Source: Dichetophora obliterata (Eukaryota > Arthropoda > Insecta > Diptera > Sciomyzidae). Taken from it: a stretch of DNA of 64,000 nt. Location of the stretch: assembly GCA_963920525.1 (NCBI GenBank), contig OY986435.1, positions 222,630,399-222,694,398 of the forward strand, in the 5' to 3' direction. Numbering within the stretch: the first letter of the stretch is position 1; each line of letters starts with the position of its first letter. This document shows positions 55,915-64,000 of this stretch, piece after piece. The translations under genes and the position numbers were made by a program. Below the pieces are notes generated by a model, which worked only from the letters and a program-made list of their open reading frames with translations, searched no databases and was not told the DNA's origin.

Positions 55915-56299
55915 CAGAGACCTGCAGCGATGAACTGCAACTGCTTTTACACTCAGTACATACTTGGTTTTTGTATGACTTCAATATCATTAATACTATG
56001 CAACATATTCTACGCCATCGAGCTCACTTATAACATCAAGCATGTTGCATTAGCCAATTGTACTAAAGTCAAACACTGTGTGATGTGTGCTTCGACTTCA
56101 GTGGAAAGTATAGATGTTTGCATAAAATAATTATGTGTATAAACCACAGCGCACGAACGGCAATCGTTATAATTATGCATTATTTTGAGCTACTGCCTCG
56201 TGTACGATTGCAGGTTGATTTCAACTTCGGCTAAGCAGTGATACAAAAGTAAGCTTACGAACGATGAAATCAGCGCGTACACTGCATTTTTACTCAAGT

Positions 56300-56312
56300 G
56301 TTTGTAGATTAC
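56300..56312. repeat. LINE target duplication, left copy
   Basis: gtttgtagattac recurs at 57453-57465. Confidence 0.88.
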
Positions 56313-57452
56313 ACCCACCATCTTTTTGTCGACTACAAAGCCGCCTTCGACAGCCCAATAAGGAAGCACCTGTACTCCACCATGTCTGAATTTGGTATTC
56401 CTGCAAAACTAATACGACTTTGCAGGATGACACTGAGCAACACCAGCAGCGCAGTTAAAATCGGGAAGGACCTCTCCCCACCATTTATTACCAAACGAGG
56501 TTTCAGACAAGGTGATTCCTTATCGTGCGACTTTTTCAACCTAATGATGGAAAAGATCATCCGAGCTGCTGATCTGAGACGTAGTGGCACAATATTCTAC
56601 AAGAGTGTTATGCTGCTTGCGTATGCTGATGACATAGATATTGTATCATTGGCCATAATACGCGCGAAGTCAGTGCAGCATTTTCCAGATTAGAAAGAGA
56701 GTCAAGTCGAATGGGTCTGTCAGTGAATGCAGATAAGACGAAATACTTAGTGTCAACAAACAAACAGTCCCAGCGTCTTGAAACCCACGTTACCGTTGAC
56801 AATACCTCCTTCGAGGTTGTGAAGAACTTCGTTTATCTGGGATCCAGCATTAATTCAACCAACGACATCAGCATTGAGATCAAACGAAGAATAACTCTTG
56901 CCAACAGGTGTTACTTTGGGCTCAGTAGGCAATTGAGAAGCAGAGCCCTCTCTCGACGAACGAAAATCACGCTCTATAAATCGCTCATCATGCCCGTCCT
57001 ACTTTACGCATCACAAACCTGGACGCTGAGCAGTTTAGATGAAAAGACTTTAGGAGCATTCGAGAGAAAGATTGTTCGTAAGATCTACGGACCAATCTGC
57101 GTCAATGGCGAGTACCGAATACGGTGGAATAATGAACTGTATGAGCTGTACGCTGACATCGACATAGTCAAGCGCATTAAAATCGAGCGGCTTCGCTGGC
57201 TTGGTCATGTTCAGCGCATGAAAGACGATGCTCCAGTGAAGAAAACATTCGATTCGGTACCCAGCGGCGGTCAACGCAGAAGAGGACGACCGCATCTTCG
57301 TTGGAAAGACCAAGTAGAGGACAACCTGACGAAGCTTGGAATTTCCAACTGGCGCCAGCAAGCGAAAGACAGAAATGGCTGGCGCAAATTCTTAGATGAG
57401 GCCAAGACCGACATACGGTTGTAGCGCCAACTAAGTAAAGTAAAGTAAAGTA
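56313..57452 (+). pseudogene. 5'-truncated RTE-like LINE
   Basis: Starts inside the reverse transcriptase at HHLFVDYKAAFDS. It continues with GFRQGDSLSCDFFNLMME and LAYADDIDIVS (catalytic YADD), then, after a frame change near 56650, GLSVNADKTKYL and VYLGSSINSTNDISIEIKRR. The C-terminus has VLLYASQTWTL, ERKIVRKIYGP, RLRWLGHVQRM and RRRGRPHLRW, the hallmarks of RTE-type and related LINEs. The 3' end is a taaag repeat tail. A 13-bp target duplication frames it. The 713-base C-terminal frame (56711-57424) is undamaged. Confidence 0.9.
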
Positions 57453-57479
57453 GTTTGTAGATTACTTCAGTATGAATAG

Positions 57480-58300
57480 AGTAAATAGTTTTATGAAGTT
57501 TTAGGGGTAACTTATTTCGAAGATGATGTCAAACTTTAAAATTTAAGATGGCGGATAGAGTTGCCTCCTTGTTTTTTTTTTCATTTTTGCGAATGCTTGT
57601 AATTTCGAAATTCTGACAACGGATTTGATTTCGAATATAATGTCACAGTTTTAAAATTTAAGATGGAGGTTAGGGTTGCCACCTAAATTTTTACCACAGT
57701 ATTGTCACCTAATAATATGTATTTTTAAGAGTTTTAAACATCATTTATCAGTGTTAAGGGGTCGCTGATTTCGAATCTAAAGTCAGAATTTTAAAATTCA
57801 AGATGGTGGATAGGGTTGCCACCTTAATTTTTTGTAGTTTTATGAATTCGGGGCTGGCAAAAAAAAAAAATGGTACACCAAAAATGGGTCGCTGAATCCG
57901 AATCCGTTGTCAGAATTTCAAAAATATAAAATTTTGAAATAATAGGGCTGCCACCTAATAATATGTATTTTTAAGAGTTTTAAACATCATTTATCAGTGT
58001 TTAGGGGTCGCTGATTTCGAATCCAAAGTTAGAATTTTAAAATTCAAGATGGTGGATAGGGTTGCCACCTTAATTTTTTGTAGTTTTATGAATTCGGGGC
58101 TGGCAAAAAAAAGCTACCCCAAAAATGGGTCGCTGAATCTGAATCCATTGTCAGAATTTCAAAATTATAAAATTTTGAAATAATAGGGTTGCCACCTTAC
58201 AATATGTCTTTTTAAGAGTTTTAAACGTCATATATCAGTTTTAAACTCTTGAAAAGACATATTATTAGGTGGCGACCCTATTATTTCAAAATTTTGAACA
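57480..58300. repeat. 246-bp tandem units ending in an inverted repeat
   Basis: The phrase aataatatgtatttttaaga recurs at 57711 and 57957 (246 bp) and in changed form near 58199. Each unit holds ggggtcgctgatttcgaat, aagatggtggatagggttgcc and gaattcggggctggc. The last unit ends in an inverted repeat (about 58169-58228 with 58238-58296). The units resemble parts of the TTAA-flanked element at 19977-21028. Confidence 0.8.
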
Positions 58301-58914
58301 ATTGAACAAAAGTTGTAGCTTTATTAAAGATCTGCATGCATACAAAATCTTATCAAAATCAGTGATTAAAGGTGTTTTATAGTAAAATGGCGTCTGATAT
58401 AATTTCTTAAAAAACTAAATTTAATAAATATCTTTACAAATTTACTAAACAAATTTTATTGCTCACTCAATTAAACTTTAGAATTTATTTTAAAAAAGAA
58501 ATCAGCTCAATTGAACCATTAGCTTATGAGCTACAAGCTCTCAAAAGTCGCGCAAAGTAACTGCAATGTTACTGCAATGTTACTGCAAATACTTTGTGTT
58601 CGGAGAACAAAATAAGCGCTGGTTTTTTTATGCAGGAGTTACGCTTTATGTCTTTGTTTTGTTGCTTGTAAATGACCATACTTACCATTGGATACCAGAA
58701 GTTGAAAAGACCCTGCGCTGGTTATCAAACCAACAACTCGAACAAGCATTATTGTGGTCTTACGACACGCTCATACACAGTTGGCTTCAATGTTGCAAGT
58801 ATGTTCGACACAACAATCGCAGCGCTTGCGTAGTGCGGTCAGACTGTCACTGTATTTGTTGAGGGTAGATTGCAAGTAGCGAAAATGCCATCGCTTGCAG
58901 ATCACTGGTTTCAG

Positions 58915-59014
58915 GTAAGAACAAATAAATAATTTGCCCCTAAGGCATCAAAAAAGGAAGAAGAGGAAAAAATAAAATGATTATTATTCAAAATAATAAT
59001 ATTCCACTTCATAG
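58915..59014 (+). other. Intron of the Helitron gene, 100 nt
   Basis: gtaaga at 58915 and ...cttcatag ending at 59014. Removing it joins SLVS to GTTADSQHFL in one frame, the expected continuation in Helitron proteins. Confidence 0.7.
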
Positions 59015-59300
59015 GAACAACAGCGGATTCCCAACATTTCTTAAGCAACATACAAAAATACAATTCGTGTTTTCAAATGACATCGTTTGGTGCGACTAAA
59101 GTGGTTCGAGGCAACTTCATGCCAACATTTAGAGTTCAAGGCCAATTTTATCACCGAATGGGATCAATATTGCCAATTCCAGATGAAGATCCTAAGTTTT
59201 TACAAATTTATTTCATGGGACAAGCGGATGATAACGACGAAGTGCAACAGCATGAGGGGGGTAGCGAAGCACATCGGGTTCAGCTATCAGTTTTATAAAA
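59015..59300 (+). pseudogene. Helitron Rep/helicase relic, exon part 2
   Basis: Encodes TADSQHFLSNIQKYNSCFQM, then TSFGA, NFMPTFRVQGQFYHRMGS and DPKFLQIYFMGQADD. This is the conserved block after the N-terminal repeats in Helitron helicases. The conserved protein ends near 59240 and no Rep or helicase motifs follow, so the gene is a truncated relic. Part 1 is at 55400-55914. Confidence 0.82.
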
Positions 59301-59499
59301 TACGACCGTTCTTCCAAAAGCACCGTTGCCGCGTATTTTGACAAAATTCTATCGTACTATAAGCTGCATGGCATCACTGCTTTTAGAAGAATGATTGTGT
59401 TTTGTTTATAAGACATTTGTGTCTGAGCCAGAGGAATCCAACGATTTCATTATGTTAGAGTTCCTCGAGAGTTCACAGTGCAGTATTTAACATTCAAAT

Positions 59500-60056
59500 T
59501 TTAGCAAAGAAGCAACAATTGTGTATTTATCATTTTCAGTTGAAAACCTCCTTTCTGCCTACGTCGAAATTGTTTTCTGCATTGGGCCGAGCACATAATT
59601 TGTCTGTTGCTTGGAAGTGCTTGGATGAAAGAGAAGTTCTCTCAAATTTCAGTTTTTTATTTTACAAGCAGAGCAGTTAAGGTAGCTCAAAAGCTTAAGG
59701 AATCCTTGGTAATGTCAACAATTGGCCAACGCAGTATAACCACTGAAATTTGATGAAAATATGCGTAAGATCTACTTCAAAGTCGTTGAGAAATTTTTAT
59801 CAGACTATGAAAAGCGATTTCAAGACAACACAGAGCTAATGAATATATTAGAAACATTTGATCCTGATTCGGAAACATTTTTGCCCAAAGATTCAATAAT
59901 ACAATTTTTTAAACTGTATTCCACCTACGTTGATGAAATTGTTCTCAGGAGCCAATTGAGTTTGGCGAAAGAATATATGAAAAAAAAAACAAAATCAATT
60001 ATAGATATGGTACCGAGTTTAGAAAAAATGCCAATAGCTTTCTCACATATAATATA
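59500..60056 (+). pseudogene. hAT transposase relic, middle part
   Basis: Frames encode SKLFSALGRAHNLSVAWKCL and KVAQKLKESLVMSTIG, and, from 59761, YFKVVEKFLSDYEKRFQD, the typical order before the C-terminal domain in hAT/ZMYM1-like transposases. A stop lies near 59752. The coding resumes after the 987-bp insertion at 60057-61043. Confidence 0.65.
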
Positions 60057-60291
60057 CCCAGTGGGCAAAAGCAGGTCTTTGAAGCGCTTCTAGCAGGCCA
60101 TCATATGTATTTCTTAGCCCTTCCGTGCTCGTTTCCAAGCCCATAAGCTTTTATATATGAAACGAGAAAATTTTCTGGGACTTCCACTCTCGCGACTCTA
60201 AAGAAGCCTGCTAGAAGCCCTTCTTTAGAATGTACATAAGAAAGAAAAGCAATATAAATATCAACTTGAAATAAAAAAACTTTTGACAAAT

Positions 60292-60357
60292 TTCAGATTT
60301 GAACCAGCGTCCTCTAAGCTAGCGGTCTGGTATCTTACCCACTCGTCCACCTCAGTT
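60292..60357 (-). tRNA. tRNA-derived pseudogene (arginine-like)
   Basis: On the minus strand, ggtggacgagtgggtaagat (A-box half) and ggttcaaatct (B box) match the module at 44575-44640. It is part of the mobile composite repeat, not a functional tRNA. Confidence 0.5.
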
Positions 60358-60629
60358 GTTAATAAACTTCAGCTTATTTTGCATCATTACAAATAAAAGT
60401 AAGTTTTCGGGAGCGCGGCTTCGCAACCCAGCTCGGCCCAAAAAAAATTTTTTTTTGTATTTTTTTAAAAATCTACATTTTTTACAAATTTTTCTGTACA
60501 TTTAAAAAGTTTTTTGGAATTTTTTTGTAAATTTCTTCATACAAAAATAATAGAAAAGACTTAGAATTTTTCCATATAAAAGTTTTCATATAATGTGATA
60601 TGCAATGTGTTAGATTTCGGAGAGCTGTA

Positions 60630-60763
60630 GTGGAATTCCCAAACGCGTTAACGACGATTTTTGATGTCGCTAATTAGCGATTACTGTCATTTACTATGAA
60701 CGTGGCACGCACAATGACCGATAACGACAACGATTATTATCGTTAAATTTTTGGGAATTCCAC
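60630..60763. mobile_element. MITE, 134 bp, GTGGAATTCCCAAA ends
   Basis: Perfect 14-bp ends, with gttaacga / tcgttaa just inside, and TA at 60628-60629 and 60764-60765. Removing it restores the B-box module of the surrounding repeat (compare 43912-43945), which proves the insertion. Confidence 0.85.
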
Positions 60764-61046
60764 TATTGGGTTCGCGTCCCAACTCGGACAAAAAAATAAT
60801 ATTTTTTTTTGTTTTTTCTTAAAGATTTGATTTTTTTTTTAATTGATCTGATCATATATAATTTTTTAAAAATTTTTAAAAATTTTTTTTATATAAAATA
60901 ACAGGAAAAGACTCCAAACCTTCAAAAGGTAGGCCTTACAGAAGCACTCATCAATGCAGCGATCATGGAAGGTATATTGACGCCAATAAGAGCACTACTA
61001 GCATGCATTCTTTTGCGTATTGCTAGCTAAAATGCCCACTGGGTAA

Positions 61047-61107
61047 TTTATGTATATTGTTATGACATTGCCAGTGACTACCGCATCCAACGAAATATTT
61101 TTGCCCA
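61047..61107 (+). pseudogene. hAT transposase relic, start of hATC domain
   Basis: Encodes TLPVTTASNEIFL, the hallmark of the hAT dimerisation domain start. It is cut by the palindromic MITE and continues in frame at 62110. Confidence 0.75.
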
Positions 61108-62109
61108 CACACAGAAAAAAATCATTGTAAAATCAACTAGAAACATAATGATTTTACATGTTTACCCTATAATTTTGCTTCATAGAGATTTATAGTAAAA
61201 TCATTGTGATTTTCATGTAAAAATCGCAACAAATTTTCATGTTGAATCATTATGAAATCATGTAAAATCATTATGATGGTCATGTTGAATCATTATGAAA
61301 TGCAGCTGAATCCTAACCTCAGTTTGAAATAAAAAGAACTTCAAGTTGGTTTAATTTAGTTTTTTTTTATTGAATAATAAAAAAATACGACTTCTAATTA
61401 CAAAACATACCTCAATTTTTCTCCAACTAAATATTTTTTCTCAATAACGTACACGAAGTCCTATGGGTGATATAGCTTCCTGTTTATCTTCCTTAGATAA
61501 GTACCTTAAATTTTCCTAGTCAACTGAAGCTTCTATTTTTATTGAAAAGTAATACAGCATTTTGATATTATTTTGTTATAGCAACATAAGTCACATATCA
61601 CATTACCTTGTTCATCTGCATCGAAGTTTATGGATTCGACTACTTAGACTTGTAACTATTTACTTTTCATTCCACTTGTTTTACTTTTTCAGCTATTACA
61701 AACTATTTTAATTTTTAACGAAGCTACTTCTCGCGCTAAAACTTCTAATGTGCTAGAAACAACAGAACTTCTTCAGCACGCAAAATTTGTTTTTACATGA
61801 TGCAATAATAATTTTACTAGATTTCATAATGATTCAACATGATGTCATAATGATTCTACATGAAATCATAATGATTCTACATGAAATCGTGTTGATTAAC
61901 TTTTTACATGATGCAATAATGGTTTTACTGGTTTTACTGGTTTTCATAATAATTCTACATGAAATCATAATGATTTTACATGAAATCATAATGATTTTAC
62001 ATGAAATCATAATGATTTTTATGTCGCTGCCACCATGAAATATAAAATCATGTAAAATTAAATCAACTATGCATCACAAAGATTTTACTATGCAAAATTT
62101 TTCTGTGTG
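61108..62109. mobile_element. AT-rich palindromic MITE, about 1.0 kb
   Basis: The ends CACACAGAAAAA are inverted, flanked by a 2-bp CA. The outer 150-300 bp of each side are arrays of catgaaatcataatgatt-like units in opposite orientation (left 61110-61310, right 61790-62095). The middle is unique AT-rich DNA. Removing the insert plus one CA restores an open hAT reading frame. Confidence 0.7.
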
Positions 62110-62275
62110 CACTTTAAAGAGAGTGAAGTCGTATCTTCGTACAACAATGGGAGATGACCGTTTAAGCCATCTCATGCTGATGGCTGTGGAACCAGAAATG
62201 GTAAAAAAGTTCAACAAGGAAGATCTCGTTAACGAGTTTGCCCTCAAGCGTCAACGTCGTTATCCACTAGAATAA
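62110..62275 (+). pseudogene. hAT transposase relic, C-terminus
   Basis: Encodes TLKRVKSYLRTTMGDDRLSH and a K/R-rich end (LKRQRRYPLE), then stops. It is the second half of the hATC domain begun at 61047 and belongs with 59500-60056. Confidence 0.85.
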
Positions 62276-62349
62276 ATCCAATATATATTTTTCCTGTTAA
62301 TGGATTACAAATTTTATTTTTAAAGTTTTTTCTAAATGACCTCTATATT

Positions 62350-62638
62350 TATTATGTTGACTTTATATGATTTAAATACAAATTCTAAATGTTTGATAGT
62401 TTAAATCATACTTGATTTTAAATACAAATTTTAGTTGTTTGATAGTTTAAAATAGTTTATTGAGCTTAAGGTCAAAGTTAGAACAATTAATTGTTCTAAC
62501 GAATCTTTCCAAAGAAACAACAACAACAACAAAGTTTTTTCAATATGAAAAGGAAAAAATCACTAGCTGATTTGATTGCACAATTTCTGCCTGGCTAAGG
62601 GCGTCATCAGAAATCTTTGTGATACCCGTGCAAGCGCG
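62350..62638 (+). repeat. CAA-rich dispersed repeat, third copy, truncated by LTR
   Basis: Aligns with the inverse of 2224-2511 and with 44021-44310. It stops in the phrase cgtgcaagcgcg exactly where the LTR begins. The 2.2-kb copy continues through that site (cgcgcgct), giving an empty site. Confidence 0.88.
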
Positions 62639-63398
62639 AGTTACGACCCCCACTCAAACGACAACAACAAATACATATACTTCTCAGCCACCACCCAAAC
62701 CATCGAGGCTCAATACGCCGCTGCAACACTTACAGTAACAATTACAACAAACACAACAACAATACCAAATTAACCAACAAGTCAAAGACATCGTTACTAC
62801 ATTTACAACAACAGCACAAACGGCAATTAAATCTCGGCACCCACAACAATAGCACCAGAAACAACAACATAATAAGCCCCACTGCACTACTTAAAGTGCA
62901 GCGTAATCAATAAGATATTTTAAGTGTTCCAATTTTATTTACACTCTTTCTTTATTTTTTTCCTCATAAATCGCAACTATTAAAATAGGTTCAATTTTAA
63001 AGTATAACATTAAAATCAAACTCTTGCATTTCTGATATTATGTTGCAACCATAAATTGGGCAACATTTTACGATTATTTATTCTACATATTAACCACAAG
63101 ACATTAAAATGAAACCCTTGCATTTTTGATATTATGTTGCAACTATAAATTAGGCAACACTTTGCGACTATTAACTTTTACATATTAACCACATTGTATT
63201 TCTTTTACATACATTACATTTCTCCTATTTTACAATTGTATTTCTTCCATTTATATCTTTACATACTTTTACACATTTACATTTCGAAAACGAATTGGTT
63301 AGATTTTAAGAAAGAGTTGTAATAAAGTTCAGTTCTAAGTTTACAGCAGAAAAGAAAAGTGTGTTTCAATCAAACTGCTCTAAGCAAGGAACATAACT
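62639..63398 (+). repeat. 5' LTR of a Gypsy-family element
   Basis: The 760 bp begin AGTTAC and end ATAACT, short inverted ends usual in the gypsy/17.6/297 group. The left target base context is CGCG. The U5 side holds aataaagttcag near 63322. Inside are two copies of a block of about 95 bp (63007 and 63102; phrase gatattatgttgcaac). Because the right half of the element is beyond the window, the second LTR and full target duplication cannot be checked. Confidence 0.75.
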
Positions 63399-63416
63399 GG
63401 CGCAGTCTACGGCTTG
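63399..63416 (+). other. Primer-binding site, tRNA-Ser type
   Basis: tggcgcagtc directly at the LTR end is the primer-binding motif of 17.6/297-type elements (serine tRNA, from memory). Confidence 0.65.
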
Positions 63417-64000
63417 GCGAACCATCTTGTGAATAGTGAATAATCAGTATCCTTCTTATTTGAAGAATAAGTGATAAAATAATTGTTCGAAAGAATATCG
63501 AACTAAAATTATTGTAATTATCAGAAGTTATTATCGAGAGAATATCGATACATAATATTCTGAAATAAGTGTTGACTGAATATCAGCACATTTTTTTTTT
63601 CACAAGATCGGTTAAGTATCAACTTTTAATCGCCGTTGGAACTCAACGCTCTGAAAGGACGACTATATCAACTTTTAATCGCCATTGGAACTCAACGCTC
63701 TGAAAGGACGACTAGCGAACAACAAGCATCATGCAGCTAAAGCAGTTAATCATCATCATCGTTGGAAGCATGTAAGTCGAAAACTGAAAAATAATTAAAT
63801 AAAACAAAGCTTAAAAATAAAACAAATAAATTTTTTCAATAAAAGGGGATAAGAAAAGAAAAATTTCAATACGTTAACAATTTTATTCAATAAAAAAAAA
63901 GAACAAAGAAAAAAAAATTCATGTGGAAAAAAACCCAGAAAAAACGTGCAGAAAATCAGCCCTATTCAGTTTCCCTCAGTAATCTTTTTAAAAGCAGAAG
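63399..64000 (+). mobile_element. Leader of the Gypsy-family element (cut by window)
   Basis: Untranslated leader with two adjacent copies of a 48-bp unit (63617-63664 and 63665-63712; tatcaacttttaatcgcc start). A short ATG at 63731 reads MQLKQLIIIIVGSM and meets a gtaagt at 63769, a possible splice donor as used for subgenomic RNA in some Gypsy elements. No gag is reached before the window ends. Confidence 0.6.

Larger units (their letters stand above)
55915..58907. mobile_element. hAT-like element, 2993 bp, inside the Helitron
   Basis: The ends are CAGAGACCTGCAGCGATG and, inverted, CAGTGATCTGCAAGCGATG. The perfect 8-bp duplication gtttcagg lies at 55907-55914 and 58908-58915. It contains an RTE-like LINE and a 246-bp tandem array. 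No transposase is recognised; the frame at 58566-58862 has no known domain. Confidence 0.85.
60057..61043. mobile_element. CCCAGTGGGCA-ended composite element, 987 bp
   Basis: The ends CCCAGTGGGCA are perfectly inverted and flanked by TA at 60055-60056 and 61044-61045. It holds the arginine-tRNA-like module (60292-60357, minus), two B-box modules (60408-60435 and the one split by the nested MITE) and T/A-rich arms. It is the best-preserved copy of the family seen at 43671, 47465, 48300 and 50535. It interrupts the hAT gene. Confidence 0.75.

Noticed and set aside
58676..58684. Good minus-strand donor (gtaagta)
   Set aside because: Lies inside the hAT element with no matching acceptor or phase-compatible frame, so not added to the host gene.
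58566..58862. 98-codon frame near the right end of the hAT at 55915-58907
   Set aside because: Overlaps subterminal repeats of the element and shows no transposase motif.

Overview
ORGANISM. This is an AT-rich insect nuclear window, most likely from a higher fly (Diptera). The evidence is 45-100 nt GT-AG introns, a mauritiana-type mariner, Tc1, PIF/Harbinger, hAT and Helitron relics, a Gypsy element with a CHCC-type gag knuckle, a second Gypsy-type LTR sitting in a CGCG target, several LINE relics, and many small inverted-repeat elements. I cannot name the species. MAIN READING. The DNA looks like the inside of one large host gene on the minus strand, whose introns are packed with layers of transposons. 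Four candidate exons (51414-51769, 51180-51351, 42141-42219, 9902-9948) have splice sites and matching codon phase. The intron between the last two would be about 32 kb. The gene is not recognised. LAYOUT. 1-9130: degenerate repeats (125-bp and 143-bp tandem arrays, a GTGGGCG-rich array, a fold-back), a hAT-like MITE and a LINE reverse-transcriptase relic, possibly all inside an old hAT-like frame. 9900: host exon. 10.5-12.1 kb: non-coding inverted-repeat element. 12.1-14.8 kb: PIF/Harbinger element with a SANT/Myb-like gene and an internally deleted transposase. 14.8-17.2 kb: decayed multi-exon transposase-like gene of unknown class. 17.2-24.4 kb: MITEs, a TTAA-flanked element, mariner and other relics, and a tRNA-like unit. 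24.7-30.3 kb: complete, apparently intact Gypsy retrotransposon with identical LTRs and a 4-bp target duplication, inserted in a LINE endonuclease relic. 31.2-35.0 kb: Tc1-like element split by a 5'-truncated LINE. 37.0-40.5 kb: MITE holding a hAT that holds a fold-back and a second hAT. 40.5-42.0 kb: hAT-like element carrying three MITEs. 42.1 kb: host exon. 42.9-50.8 kb: composite repeats with tRNA-like modules, a duplicated segment and a hAT. 51.2-51.8 kb: two host exons. 53.1-54.4 kb: nearly intact mariner. 55.4-59.3 kb: Helitron gene relic split at a splice donor by a hAT that itself holds an RTE-like LINE. 59.5-62.3 kb: hAT transposase gene split by two MITEs. 62.6-64.0 kb: LTR and leader of a Gypsy-family element that runs off the window. 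HOW THE PARTS RELATE. Insertion order can be read from target duplications and from empty copies of the same repeats inside the window. There is no operon-like cooperation: the functional units are the host exons, the young Gypsy element, and the near-intact mariner and Harbinger genes. The rest is relics, and no clearly new defence or metabolic system is visible. All coordinates, alignments and splice calls were made by eye.
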